Shown here: piece by piece, positions 18,201 to 26,008 of the stretch
Layout: every line of letters starts with the position of its first letter
Numbering within the stretch: position 1 is the first letter of the stretch
Source of the DNA: UBA1046 sp012511325
Lineage (GTDB): Bacteria > Bacillota > Clostridia > Saccharofermentanales > DTU023
Assembly (NCBI GenBank): GCA_050951925.1
Contig: JBMNJZ010000001.1
Location: forward strand, 496,001-560,000
DNA: 64,000 bases
Direction of reading: 5' to 3'
Notes under the pieces: model-generated
Database searches by the model: none
What the model saw: only the letters and a program-made list of their open reading frames with translations
What the model was told of the DNA's origin: nothing
Position numbers and translations under genes: made by a program

Positions 18201-18634
18201 CCGCCGATCTGGATTTACATGCTACAGCTCCTCTTACTGACGGTGATAAGAGGTTCCACATCTTTGCCTATGATTCAAACCTCAATTTTGGCAGCGGCGG
18301 GGACTATCCCGATGCTTTGATGACGTCGCAAAGCGATAGTAGCTACGGCACGGAAAGCATCACAATCTTCACCCCGCGGCCCGGTGTGCCCTACACCTTC
18401 TATGTCCATGACTTTACCAATACGGCCAAAAAGAGTGATGCCTGGGACCTGGCTAATTCAGGGGCTGAGGTGAGAGTTTACTTAAATGCCCTCGACGACC
18501 AGCCCATTGTTTTTAATGTGCCTAATCAAGAGGGTACACTATGGGAGGTCTGTACGATCCTGGATGGCGAAGTTAGTTCCACTCACAGTATGAGCTATGA
18601 GGGACGACCTTTAAATATCGGTGTCTCTGATTAA
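15203..18634 (+). CDS. Membrane-anchored S8 (subtilisin-type) serine protease with cytosolic zinc ribbon
   Basis: 1143 residues. In order: a zinc ribbon with C3, C6, C17 and C20; a Pro/Gln repeat linker (about 55-177); one membrane helix (about 183-206); an extracellular stretch to 440 that may be a propeptide; the S8 domain with the triad D477 (VADGG), H529 (HGTHVTG) and S731 (GTSMASP) and oxyanion N645 (AAGNE); three PTPDITE repeats (about 822-845); and a C-terminal beta region with DWGAKPADLDLHATAP, like YfaP/DUF2135-type domains. Topology should place the ribbon in the cytosol and the protease outside. AAGGAG precedes the ATG. All catalytic residues are present, so it should be active. 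Target proteins unknown; this order of domains is unusual. Confidence 0.88.
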   Translation: MYCSKCGFNNEDGMRFCINCGQQLDQEMPRQSPVRQPEQPQTLTGRQAAPPQSAEPGMMPPLQAGQAPPPQAGQVSPLQAGQAPPPQAGQVSPPQAGQVSPPQAGQAPPPQWGQVPQQAPGPGMAPPPPFPGQAAPPQWGQVPQQAPGQGMPPPPPFPGQAVPPIWAGQQAPPPRPAKKKKKGLIITLSIVSVLVLLIAGFLIYSLPLKPVIILDGTRQTLNGSIDDLSLSVKTNQLIKEVRYALDPEDPEDPDAYTVLEDIEGGIFSKEGKLPKLSLDKAINESSKERGPWQRTNANARLGNHTLYITVKTMFGTSKPMPFNLLYASGISALPDRTKIRKITDGEVSADALINELLVSLDMGADRSIAEALAAETGGKIVGEIPAISRYQIRYDKASEDEIAAILEDLQARPEVLTAQYNYVYDRSEIQLYPNDAQFDSWDIDNPDGNNWGLEVIRAPLVWKDIDSLTPISVGVADGGLEYGHEDLNIDRSNIYLFPTYTLESLDDMELYYAKSDKSPGSDYYSGKEHGTHVTGIISAQGDNDIGCAGVNWQTKPYFFHYWHMEVNEDTGELDLWNVTTSFELEVTLTTLVEQGCRVINYSVGDSVPSAPGSKHEYIETQAYGDLCLRLESLGYDFLVFKAAGNETEDASAFAMNRIMTGTDEARRHTVIVGAIENTPIEYDDDVDERIKYAYQLSGYSNYGSLVDVAAPGTDIFSTVPDNGYVNMPGTSMASPMAAGVASLIYGAHPEYTASQVKAILKEETDTFTTDGTNLIPVVNAALASDYAKTGELPEMPPGEVIPDPGFTPYPGPPTPSAPSPTPTPDITEPTPDITEPTPDITEPTPEPKPVKPDPGNDVINIPGHTPFAPQEGRCGFTAFVYDAVTKQPVSSFRLENIIWLTGSRGDPQIFDWPYPDNFLAKIEGEFIIWAKMSDDNPDTDTMQAFDIVADGYETYHISAFPVEERAVTDLGIIYLTPTGANQPPSGMGQIAVILDWGAKPADLDLHATAPLTDGDKRFHIFAYDSNLNFGSGGDYPDALMTSQSDSSYGTESITIFTPRPGVPYTFYVHDFTNTAKKSDAWDLANSGAEVRVYLNALDDQPIVFNVPNQEGTLWEVCTILDGEVSSTHSMSYEGRPLNIGVSD
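15380..15547 (+). repeat. Seven tandem 24-bp repeats in the subtilase linker
   Basis: Seven adjacent 24-base units encode variants of PPPQAGQV/SPPQAGQA, differing at the first residue, the third codon (CCG or CTG) and the last codon. The near identity at DNA level suggests recent expansion and length variation between strains. Confidence 0.85.
15527..15688 (+). repeat. Two 81-bp direct repeats in the subtilase linker
   Basis: Units starting at 15527 and 15608 each encode PPQWGQVPQQAPG followed by a proline run and FPGQA. They overlap the last 24-bp unit and lengthen the flexible linker between zinc ribbon and membrane helix. Confidence 0.8.
17666..17737 (+). repeat. Three 21-bp repeats encoding PTPDITE
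   Basis: Three identical or near-identical 21-base units plus a partial fourth encode the Pro-Thr spacer between the protease and the C-terminal domain. Such spacers are common in surface proteins. Confidence 0.85.
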
Positions 18635-18728
18635 TAAATAAGCGTATTCTGTGGTGAGAATTCGGGCATTGGATAGTCAATGGGCAGAAGCTATATAAGC
18701 TAGACTCTCAACTGAGATTGGTAAAAAT

Positions 18729-18761
18729 AAAACCCCGCCGGATCGAACCGTGCGGGGTTTT
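18729..18761. terminator. Bidirectional intrinsic terminator
   Basis: Perfect 10-bp stem AAAACCCCGC/GCGGGGTTTT at 18729-18738 and 18752-18761, with A-rich bases before and T-rich after. It serves the subtilase gene (plus) and the DUF3048 gene (minus), which converge here. Confidence 0.92.
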
Positions 18762-18866
18762 ATTGTGCGCCGGCAGCGGTAATTCTTCGCTATTGTCCAG
18801 ACTTACCGCTCTGTTGGCAGATCGCAGTCTTTTACGCCTCTGCAACCGTTGATGCCTAATAGCTTG

Positions 18867-19970
18867 CTACTCATAGCTGACTGTTTTCAGGGCGCGGCCG
18901 TCGACGACGATAATCCAGGTCAAACCCGGGTTCAAGACCAGTTCCTCACCTTCCAGATAATAAATGATGGGGTCGGTGTGGGAGGCCTTGCTCCAGGTAA
19001 TGGTATATTTTTTGCCTCCGGTCAGATAGGTAGCTTCGCCTTTGTCAATCCAGTTGATCTTGTTGTGAACGCCGTTCGGCATCAGATCGTGCGGCCGGTG
19101 CAGGACAATAATATTTGCGACTTTCAGGTCCTTTTTGGTTTGCTCATCAACCAGGACTTTACCGTCATTGTATTTGCGGTAAGTCTGACTTTTAGCATCA
19201 TAAGTGAAAGCTTCTTTTGTCTTGGAGAACTGATACTTGATCTTAGTTGCCGTTTCCCCCCCGGCCGGCAGCAGGAATTCACTTCGGACATAGAGGCCGC
19301 GCACGGGTTCTGACGGAGCGATGTCGCCGTATATCTTTCCGGCTCTTTTGTAGGCGGCTTCCATAGTCGTATAGAGATTATGCGGAGATTTGCGGTGTTC
19401 CGTGCGATAATACATGCCGTAATGGCCATGGAGCGCATCGAGACTTCGAATGTTATTCTTGACCGGACTGGCTTCAATGACCTTGTAATTGCCGGCGTGA
19501 ACATAAAATGCCCGGTGCTGCGCCACCAGATCCAGATAGGCCGGCCGGGCGCTTCTTACCGGGCCGATGACTCCTTCAGTAGCGTCGATCAGCATCAACA
19601 GCCTGGTAGTCCTGGCCTCGGTCATCATCTGATAGATAAGCTTGGCCTTTGAGAGGCCCGATTGCGGCCTGGCTGCAGCTTTGTTATTAATCATTGCCGC
19701 TATCGGATAGCGGTCCGGGAACAGTAGTTCGACATCACCGCCCGGTAAAGGTGGTTCAGTTTCGGTTGGCTCTGTCTCTGTTACTGTTGGTGCTGATATT
19801 TCAGTTGCGGGCAAATTCGTGGCAGTCGCTTCTGTCGCTGTTTCACTGCTTGTTTGTACCTGCTCCGTGCCTGTCGTTTCGGAAAGATCCGTTTCTTCCG
19901 CTTTTTTCTTGCAGCCGATAAAGCCGAATGCCAGGAAAACCACCAGCAGAATGATCAGATATTTTTTCAT
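18867..19970 (-). CDS. DUF3048 (YerB-like) lipoprotein
   Basis: 367-residue secreted lipoprotein with signal and lipobox FIGC near residue 20, a Thr/Glu-rich linker to about residue 80, then the DUF3048 domain: PIAAMINNKAAARPQSGL, MTEARTTRLLMLI, IGPVRSARPAYLDL, and the C-terminal segment with TWSKASHTDPIIYY and NPGLTWIIVV. The family is typified by Bacillus YerB; its function is not known, though it is a surface protein often found near wall and DNA-repair genes. ATG at 19970 gives a standard lipoprotein start (MKKYLIILLVV); a GTG at 19985 is an alternative. No strong ribosome binding site is visible. Confidence 0.88.
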   Translation of the reverse strand: MKKYLIILLVVFLAFGFIGCKKKAEETDLSETTGTEQVQTSSETATEATATNLPATEISAPTVTETEPTETEPPLPGGDVELLFPDRYPIAAMINNKAAARPQSGLSKAKLIYQMMTEARTTRLLMLIDATEGVIGPVRSARPAYLDLVAQHRAFYVHAGNYKVIEASPVKNNIRSLDALHGHYGMYYRTEHRKSPHNLYTTMEAAYKRAGKIYGDIAPSEPVRGLYVRSEFLLPAGGETATKIKYQFSKTKEAFTYDAKSQTYRKYNDGKVLVDEQTKKDLKVANIIVLHRPHDLMPNGVHNKINWIDKGEATYLTGGKKYTITWSKASHTDPIIYYLEGEELVLNPGLTWIIVVDGRALKTVSYE

Positions 19971-20095
19971 ATAATCTATAGGCACCGTTCAAGCACGAGG
20001 GCAGACAGTACCTTCCCTCCTGTATGTTCTCTATTTGTTGCCTTTATTCTATCACGCTTTGTTGCCTGCTCTGCCGCGGCACTGTCTGAGTCGTA

Positions 20096-21235
20096 TTAAG
20101 ATCTTATTTCAAAGTTATTTCCGGTCAGGGGGATTAGCGTATCCGGCGGTGTTCCGTGAAGATTGCAAAATTCGCTGAAAGCGGCAAAAGCTATGGCAGC
20201 GGTTGGCTCAGCCTTCAGTCCGTAACGGTGGAGGTCCTGCCCTGCTTGTTCGATTGCCTGCTCGCTCACTTGCTGCCAGCTGATATGGTATTTCCCGGTC
20301 AGAGCCAACAGTTCGCGCCCGCGGGCGGGGCGGGCTATGGCGATACCTTCAGCCAATGTTGGCCTGGCGCTGATTGGATAAGGCGAATTCTCTTTTCTCT
20401 CCCAAGCAGTAGCGAGAGGGGCGCAGTTGGCGCTCTGAACGGCAATGAGCTGGGGGAAATTGGTTAGAAGCCCGGCGGCGCGCAGATCCTCCAGCCCCTG
20501 AATCAACCCCAGCAACAGAGTGCCGTTGCCGACAGGCAAGAAAATATGCTGCGGCATTTTCCGTCTTTGCTCAAAAAGCTCATATACGATGGTTTTGACG
20601 CCCTGGATAAACAGAGGCTGGTAGACATGGCTGGCATAAAACGGACGGGAGTGGTTGGAGTTGGCTGTGGTGTCAGTGGCATCGAGTCGTGCCCGCAAAA
20701 CTTCAGCGCAGTGATCACGCGAGCCGGGGACTATATGTACGGCAGCGCCCGCAGCTTCAATCTTCGCGATCTTGCCCGGACTGGCGTTCTCCGGTACATA
20801 GATCTCACAGGGCAGGCCGGCTTTGGCGGCATAGGCTGCTACACTAAGGCCGGCATTGCCGCTGCTGTCCTGGACGATACTCGTGGCTCCCCTTTGCAGG
20901 GCGAAGGCTATCACTGCCCATGCTCCGCGATCTTTGAAGGAGCCATGGGGCAATGCGGATTCGTTTTTGACGCATAGATCCGGCGTCAGTTGCAACAAAG
21001 GCGTCTGAGTCTCTTGCTGGCTGAGACGAATTAATGTATCTGCCGGCAGTGGCAAAAAAGGGGCGTATCTGGCTAATCCGGGATTGTTGCGCTGGATCCG
21101 GCCCGGGCTGAATGGCTCGATAGCATCGGTATCCCCTGCAGACGCAAGTTGCCAAAGGCCGCCGCAGTTACAGCGGTAGCTGGCCCTGTCGGCGGCGACC
21201 TGTTGCAAACAATTGCTGCAAATGAAGTCAATCAT
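20096..21235 (-). CDS. Threonine synthase-like PLP enzyme
   Basis: 379-residue fold-type II pyridoxal-phosphate protein resembling threonine synthase, which converts O-phosphohomoserine to threonine. Seen: an N-terminal zinc-ribbon-like CSNC...CNC segment (residues 6-24), the PLP lysine in GSFKDRGA near residue 101, the Ser/Gly/Asn phosphate loop DSSGNAG near 125, and TLIPLTGN at the end. The ribbon occurs in archaeal-type threonine synthases and in related cysteate synthases, so the substrate is not certain. No homoserine kinase or dehydrogenase gene lies nearby. Ribosome binding site is weak. Downstream 120 bases lead to the DUF3048 gene in the same direction. Confidence 0.78.
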   Translation of the reverse strand: MIDFICSNCLQQVAADRASYRCNCGGLWQLASAGDTDAIEPFSPGRIQRNNPGLARYAPFLPLPADTLIRLSQQETQTPLLQLTPDLCVKNESALPHGSFKDRGAWAVIAFALQRGATSIVQDSSGNAGLSVAAYAAKAGLPCEIYVPENASPGKIAKIEAAGAAVHIVPGSRDHCAEVLRARLDATDTTANSNHSRPFYASHVYQPLFIQGVKTIVYELFEQRRKMPQHIFLPVGNGTLLLGLIQGLEDLRAAGLLTNFPQLIAVQSANCAPLATAWERKENSPYPISARPTLAEGIAIARPARGRELLALTGKYHISWQQVSEQAIEQAGQDLHRYGLKAEPTAAIAFAAFSEFCNLHGTPPDTLIPLTGNNFEIRS

Positions 21236-21330
21236 AGCCCAATTCTAGCAAAAAGCACCAATGAATAATTGGAAAAGACGACTTGATGGCGCCTTCGTCA
21301 AAACATTACCGGTATGATCGGGAGAGTAGC

Positions 21331-21849
21331 CTAGAGATAGTCCAGGATGACAGACCAATCCGCGATCAGGGCAGCCAGTGATTTGACGGCATTGGCCGGG
21401 GAAGTGCTGGGCATTTTCCTGACCTTTATCTGCGGGCGCGCCGGCTGGTATTTCTTGTAATATTGATATGCTGCGGCGCCGTTGCAGAAGACCTGGCTGA
21501 TTCCGGTCGCGGCAAAGATCTGTTCGAAGTCATTTGGCACTACATTGCGAATCGAGCTGTCACTGCTGCCTATGATCTCACAGGCGCCGATACTGTCCCA
21601 GATAGCGATGCCGCTGGCCAGCATGATCTTTGCGGTGCGTTCCGGATCAGCTGCCGCGAGTGGCGGCACGATCTGCAGCAGAGCGGACATCATCGGCCAG
21701 AAACGGTTCTGCGGATGTCCGTAGAAAAAGCCTGCCTCTCTGGTTTTGATCGAAGGGAAGCTGCCGAGGATCAAGATACGGCTGTGCTCGTCATACAGTG
21801 GCGGCAAGGGATGTTCAATGAATTGGTGTCCGGGATCTTCCTTAGCCAT
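21331..21849 (-). CDS. DNA-deoxyinosine glycosylase (uracil-DNA glycosylase superfamily)
   Basis: 172-residue base-excision-repair protein related to the family that removes deaminated bases such as hypoxanthine. Seen: LILGSFPSIKTREAGFFYGHPQNRFW near residues 27-52, the family signature, and the second motif MPSTSPAN near residue 148. The ATG at 21849 gives the usual length; a TTG at 21888 would overlap the upstream SDR gene. No clear ribosome binding site, and only 11 bases separate it from the SDR stop, so translation from a shared mRNA is likely. The link with SDR is positional only. Confidence 0.85.
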   Translation of the reverse strand: MAKEDPGHQFIEHPLPPLYDEHSRILILGSFPSIKTREAGFFYGHPQNRFWPMMSALLQIVPPLAAADPERTAKIMLASGIAIWDSIGACEIIGSSDSSIRNVVPNDFEQIFAATGISQVFCNGAAAYQYYKKYQPARPQIKVRKMPSTSPANAVKSLAALIADWSVILDYL

Positions 21850-21860
21850 GACTATACAAT

Positions 21861-22652
21861 TTAGCTGTACAGTTTGCCGACTACCCAATTGGTGAGGCGG
21901 AGCGGCAACAGTTTGTAGAGCAAGCTGAGCAGCTTATAGGAGAAACCGACGACCGTCTGAGGCGGAGGATTCGGATGATGGGCGAGGCGCCAGATTACCT
22001 TGGCTACTGAAAGCGGCGGCTTGCCTTTGCGTTCATCTGCCTCCATTTTGGCTACGGAAGTGCGGACTTTGCTGCCGTAGCAATCGGGATCGGCCTGATT
22101 ATGGATGCGGTTATCCGTAAAAGGAGTGGCGGTATCTCCCGGCAATACGGTCAAAGCTCGCACGCCGGTCGGCCTGAGCTCATTGTCAAGGGCCAGAAAG
22201 GAGGATAGAAGCGCGGCTTTGGAGGCGCTGTACCAGGATTGATAGGGAATGGCGATTCTGCCGGCCACAGACGAGACGGCGATCAGACGTCCCTGGCTTG
22301 CCCGCAATGCAGGAAGAGCAGCTTGGGCCAGGCGCAGGGCTCCGTGTAAATTAATCTCCAGCTGGCGCTTAGCGTCCTGATCAGTTGTTCCCTCCAGGCT
22401 GCCGGCAATACCGATGCCGGCATTGGCGACGCAGACATCGATTCTGCCTGCTTCCTGCGTGACCAATTCGATGGCGCTTCTGACCTGGTCTTCGGAGCTG
22501 ACATCGCAGGCTATATGGCGGCAAATCTCTGCCGGCGCGCCGCCGCGGCGCGACAGATCATAGACCAGGAAACCGCGTTCGGCAAAATAGCTTGCAGTAG
22601 CAAGGCCTATCCCGCTTGAGCCGCCGGATATAACCAGAACTTTCTTCTCCAT
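21861..22652 (-). CDS. Short-chain dehydrogenase/reductase
   Basis: 263-residue classical SDR. Seen: the cofactor motif SGGSSGIG (residues 9-16), NAGIG near 88, the catalytic Ser in AVSSVAG and the YxxxK pair in YSASK near 155, and the LPGDTATPF segment after it. The C-terminal 40 residues (FSYKLLSLLYKLLPLRL) look amphipathic or membrane-attaching, as in SDRs acting on lipids. The ATG at 22652 follows GGAGGA nine bases upstream. Cofactor and substrate cannot be named. Divergent from pcp with a 288-base gap. Confidence 0.88.
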   Translation of the reverse strand: MEKKVLVISGGSSGIGLATASYFAERGFLVYDLSRRGGAPAEICRHIACDVSSEDQVRSAIELVTQEAGRIDVCVANAGIGIAGSLEGTTDQDAKRQLEINLHGALRLAQAALPALRASQGRLIAVSSVAGRIAIPYQSWYSASKAALLSSFLALDNELRPTGVRALTVLPGDTATPFTDNRIHNQADPDCYGSKVRTSVAKMEADERKGKPPLSVAKVIWRLAHHPNPPPQTVVGFSYKLLSLLYKLLPLRLTNWVVGKLYS

Positions 22653-22789
22653 CAATTATCTTCCTCCATTCCCGATTCAGACATATCTTACCATGAGTCG
22701 GGAAACCGCGGCTGATTATCGTAACGCCCTGTTTTGTGTTTAATTTTGAATATTTTCCCTATTAATACTCATATTCTCGCAATATACTC

Positions 22790-22818
22790 TGTAGAAAAGG
22801 GCGCTTTTTTTGTATAAT
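22790..22818 (+). promoter_or_regulatory. Candidate promoter of pcp
   Basis: TATAAT at 22813-22818 with a weak minus-35 (TGTAGA, 22790-22795) 17 bases before it. About 120 bases of leader follow before the pcp ATG. Confidence 0.4.
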
Positions 22819-22940
22819 ATAGTTGTTTCCGAGTGACAGCAGAATATTTAAGATCGAAATTCCGCATCAGCGGATAAAACTAAAATCCGGAAGCCAAATC
22901 CGGAGATTCGCTTCAAAGACTGCGATAAAAGGAGGTACAC

Positions 22941-23582
22941 ATGAAGATTTTAATGACAGCATTTGATCCCTTTGGCGGCGAAAGTGTCAATCCGGCTCAA
23001 GAGGCCGTCAAGCATGTCGATGTAACAGGCCTTGGGGCAGAAGTAATCAAGATCGAAATTCCGACTGTGTTCGGCAAGGCCATCGAAGTGGTGGCGGAAG
23101 CGATGCGCCGCGAGCGGCCGGATGTCGTAGTGGCAGTCGGTCAGGCAGGCGGCCGCTTTGAGATCACTCCCGAGCGGGTCGCAATCAATGTTGACGACGC
23201 CAGAATTGCCGACAATGAGGGCAATCAGCCGATTGATCAGCCTATCTTCGCCGACGGCCCGGCGGCCTATTTTGCTACTATTCCTATCAAGGCGATGGTG
23301 AAGGCGATTCAGGACATCGGTATCCCGGCCGCTGTTTCGAATACGGCGGGCACTTTCGTCTGCAATCATCTTATGTACGGAATTCTGTATCTGATTGACA
23401 AAGAACTGCCTCAGGCGCGCGGGGGCTTTATCCACGTTCCGTTCATACCGGAGCAGGCGGTCTCGCGCCGCGAAGCGCCATCGATGTCGATGGAGGATAT
23501 CAGCAGAGCTCTGCGGGCATCCCTCGAAGCAATCATCAAATATGAAGATGATATCGAGCTGGTAGGCGGGGCTGAGCACTAG
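22941..23582 (+). CDS. pcp: Pyroglutamyl-peptidase I (pyrrolidone-carboxylate peptidase)
   Basis: 213-residue cytosolic cysteine peptidase (family C15) that removes N-terminal pyroglutamate. Seen: MTAFDPFGGESVNPA at the N-terminus, the catalytic Glu in PERVAIN near residue 78, the catalytic Cys in AGTFVCNHLMYG near 143, and the His in GGFIHVPF near 166. Length is as expected. AGGAGGT lies four bases before the ATG. It is a single gene followed by a stem of the intergenic 11-mer at 23596-23635. Confidence 0.95.
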   Translation: MKILMTAFDPFGGESVNPAQEAVKHVDVTGLGAEVIKIEIPTVFGKAIEVVAEAMRRERPDVVVAVGQAGGRFEITPERVAINVDDARIADNEGNQPIDQPIFADGPAAYFATIPIKAMVKAIQDIGIPAAVSNTAGTFVCNHLMYGILYLIDKELPQARGGFIHVPFIPEQAVSRREAPSMSMEDISRALRASLEAIIKYEDDIELVGGAEH

Positions 23583-23595
23583 ACTCAAGTTTCCT

Positions 23596-23635
23596 TGACG
23601 AAGGCGCACCGGACCCATACAGCGCGCCTTCGTCA
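23596..23635 (+). repeat. Inverted pair of the intergenic motif GACGAAGGCGC after pcp
   Basis: TGACGAAGGCGC at 23596-23607 pairs perfectly with GCGCCTTCGTCA at 23624-23635, a 12-bp stem. There is no T tract, so it is at best a weak terminator. The same 11-mer GACGAAGGCGC occurs singly after yebC (39440-39450) and inverted upstream of the threonine synthase-like gene (21289-21299). Confidence 0.7.
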
Positions 23636-23742
23636 CATTCGCTCAATTTGTGCTCGCAGTCTGACTGAAGGACTGTAGCCCTGGAAGTCGGTGCGGGGGC
23701 TGACTTGCGGCTGATCCGGCCGCTTATAGAGCCAAGGTATTG

Positions 23743-23751
23743 TGATATAAT
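23743..23751 (+). promoter_or_regulatory. Extended minus-10 promoter of the response-regulator gene
   Basis: TGATATAAT at 23743-23751 is a full extended minus-10 element, 48 bases before the ATG of the regulator. The minus-35 region is poor. Confidence 0.55.
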
Positions 23752-23799
23752 CACTTTATAAGTCAATAAGCCTTAATTTACCTGACAGAAGAGGGATTT

Positions 23800-24504
23800 A
23801 TGGATCTAAAAATACTAGTTGTTGATGATGAGCCCAATATTGTCGATATCCTGGAAGAAAATTTATCGCGCGAGGGCTATACAATTCTGAAAGCCTATGA
23901 TGGAGCTGCCGCGCTGCAACTGGCATTGGATGAAGATCCGGACCTGATTTTGCTGGATTGCATGTTGCCGCGCCTGGACGGATTTGAGGTCTGCAAGCGC
24001 ATCAGGCTTAAGTCCTCGGTGCCGATTATTATGCTGACGGCCAAGAGCGAAGAGATCGATAAAGTATTGGGTCTGGAGCTGGGCGCGGACGACTATATCA
24101 CTAAGCCGTTCAGTGTGCGGGAAGTGCTGGCGCGGGTGAAGGCTTTGATCAGGCGAGTCCAGTACAGCGAAAATGAGCAGGTCGATTCCGATCAGGTGCT
24201 GGTATTCGGCGATCTCGAGATCGATCAGGCCGGTTACCAGGTGTCCTATCAGGGCAAGCCGATCGAGCTGACTTTGCGCGAGTTCGAGTTGGTTCGTTTC
24301 CTGGCCAGACATGAGGGGCAGGTCTTCTCGCGCGAGGAGCTGCTGGAAAAAGTCTGGGGCTATGAATACTACGGCGATGTGAGGACTGTGGATGTTACGG
24401 TGCGGCGCACCAGGGAGAAGCTGGAGCCGGACCAGAGTCAATACCAGTATCTGCTGACGAAACGCGGAGTGGGCTATTATTTCTCCAAGGATCACAGCAG
24501 ATGA
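23800..24504 (+). CDS. walR: OmpR/PhoB-type response regulator, probably WalR
   Basis: 234-residue two-component regulator: receiver domain 1-120 with the acidic pair DDEP, phosphorylated Asp in LLDCMLP near residue 53, Thr in MLTAKSEE and Lys in YITKPF; then a winged-helix DNA-binding domain 130-230 (LTLREFELVRFLARHEGQVFSREELLEKVWGY, DVTVRRTREKLE, TKRGVGYYF). The following sensor kinase and the walJ-type hydrolase two genes further on fit the WalRK system that governs wall metabolism in Gram-positives. Assignment to WalR rather than PhoP rests on that neighbourhood. Confidence 0.8.
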   Translation: MDLKILVVDDEPNIVDILEENLSREGYTILKAYDGAAALQLALDEDPDLILLDCMLPRLDGFEVCKRIRLKSSVPIIMLTAKSEEIDKVLGLELGADDYITKPFSVREVLARVKALIRRVQYSENEQVDSDQVLVFGDLEIDQAGYQVSYQGKPIELTLREFELVRFLARHEGQVFSREELLEKVWGYEYYGDVRTVDVTVRRTREKLEPDQSQYQYLLTKRGVGYYFSKDHSR

Positions 24505-24634
24505 GCCGGCTTACCGCTTGAGCATTTGCGCAGAGGCAGGGGGAGATCCGGTCGCCGCCGGTGATCTGAAAAGCTGAACAGACACGAAGGCGAAATCGGG
24601 CTTGACAGAGCCGGGCGGAAATTCAAAAACGAGT

Positions 24635-26008
24635 ATGAATACTGCTGGAATCATAGTAGTAACAGCTATCCTGACGACAGCGATCTGTATGATCGCTGTC
24701 TTTGTGTGGGAACATTTCCGCCGCCGAACCAGAGATGACCATATGATGAACGTAATTAATCAAGTTCGTCATGAGCGCTTTGAATCGCAGGCGATATTGG
24801 CGGCACTGGATTTGGGTATTGTGGCCTATGGCAGTGATGATCATCTTCTGACCGCAAATGAGATGGCCCGCACTGTGCTCAATGAGATTCCCGAGACTTT
24901 TGCGCAATTTTGTCAGGATTACGGCGAAGAAAATGGTATCCGGGCTTCGATCCTGCTGGGCAATGATTATGTGACCGGTGTTTATGTATCCGGCGACCGT
25001 TCCTATCGCATTACGATCCAGAGTCAGAAATTGGGCGGGAAAGCCAGCCGCCGCTACGGCCATATCGTGATGGTCCAGGATATTACAGCTCAGGAAAACG
25101 AGGAACGCCGGCGCAAAGAATTTGTAGCCAATGTCTCTCATGAGCTGAAAACACCGCTGACTACGATTAAGTCCTGGTCTGAGTCGCTCCTGGATTGGGG
25201 TGTGGATGAGAAAGATACGGCAGGAATCAAGGCTGATATACAGAGAATCTATGATGATTCTCTGCGCATGGAGCAACTGGTCTCTGACTTGTTGCTCTTG
25301 TCTTCGATTGACAGTCAGGGCGTCCATGTGGATATTCAGCCGATCAATCTCGATCAGATTGCGCGATCGATTACGGAACGGCTTTTACCCCAGGCCGAAG
25401 AGCGCAAACAAGAGCTCAGTTTCACCAGATTGGGCAAGCTGCCGTTGATTTACGGTGATCGCGTCGCTCTGGAACGTATCTTGTCCAATCTGATTACCAA
25501 TGCCATAAAATATACGCCGGAAGGCGGTAAAATTTCTATCTATGCCAATAGTCTAATTGACGAGGTCTATGTTAAAGTAGTGGACAATGGCGAAGGCATC
25601 AAGAGTGAATACCATGAGGAAATCTTCAGCCGCTTTTTCCGTCTCGATACTACCGGCTCCAGAATGTACGGCGGCACCGGTCTCGGTTTGTCTATTGTGC
25701 GGGAGCTTACGCATCTGCACCGAGGGCGGATCGAGCTGAAAAGCGAAGTGGGGGAAGGATGCGAATTTATGGTATTGATTCCCTCCATGATGAAGGTGCG
25801 GCGTGATGTCTTGATCGACCTGGTAGCGAGAAATGTGATTGATGATGCCTGCGGCAAAGCGGCGGAGAGCGATATCCGCTCATTCCTGGCAGTAAAGGAC
25901 GACCGCAAATGGCCGCCGCCCCTGACCATGAACGAAGCAGAGCTCATCCTGAAAGAGATGGGCCAAAAAGATGAAATTTATGAGGAAAATATTCTGCGGC
26001 AGCGCTAA
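24635..26008 (+). CDS. walK: Sensor histidine kinase, probably WalK with a single membrane helix
   Basis: 457 residues. One membrane helix near the N-terminus (residues 4-24), a PAS-like region (about 40-150), HisKA with the phospho-His in NVSHELKTP near 175, then the ATPase boxes NAIKYTPEGG, DNGEGI and GTGLGLSIV. A 65-residue tail after the catalytic domain (from KVRRDVLID) has no motif I recognise. Bacillus WalK has two helices and an extracellular PAS; this shorter layout resembles streptococcal VicK. Start is uncertain: TTG at 24602 or ATG at 24635, neither with a strong ribosome binding site. Its TAA shares one base with the murA ATG. walH and walI are absent. Confidence 0.8.
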   Translation: MNTAGIIVVTAILTTAICMIAVFVWEHFRRRTRDDHMMNVINQVRHERFESQAILAALDLGIVAYGSDDHLLTANEMARTVLNEIPETFAQFCQDYGEENGIRASILLGNDYVTGVYVSGDRSYRITIQSQKLGGKASRRYGHIVMVQDITAQENEERRRKEFVANVSHELKTPLTTIKSWSESLLDWGVDEKDTAGIKADIQRIYDDSLRMEQLVSDLLLLSSIDSQGVHVDIQPINLDQIARSITERLLPQAEERKQELSFTRLGKLPLIYGDRVALERILSNLITNAIKYTPEGGKISIYANSLIDEVYVKVVDNGEGIKSEYHEEIFSRFFRLDTTGSRMYGGTGLGLSIVRELTHLHRGRIELKSEVGEGCEFMVLIPSMMKVRRDVLIDLVARNVIDDACGKAAESDIRSFLAVKDDRKWPPPLTMNEAELILKEMGQKDEIYEENILRQR

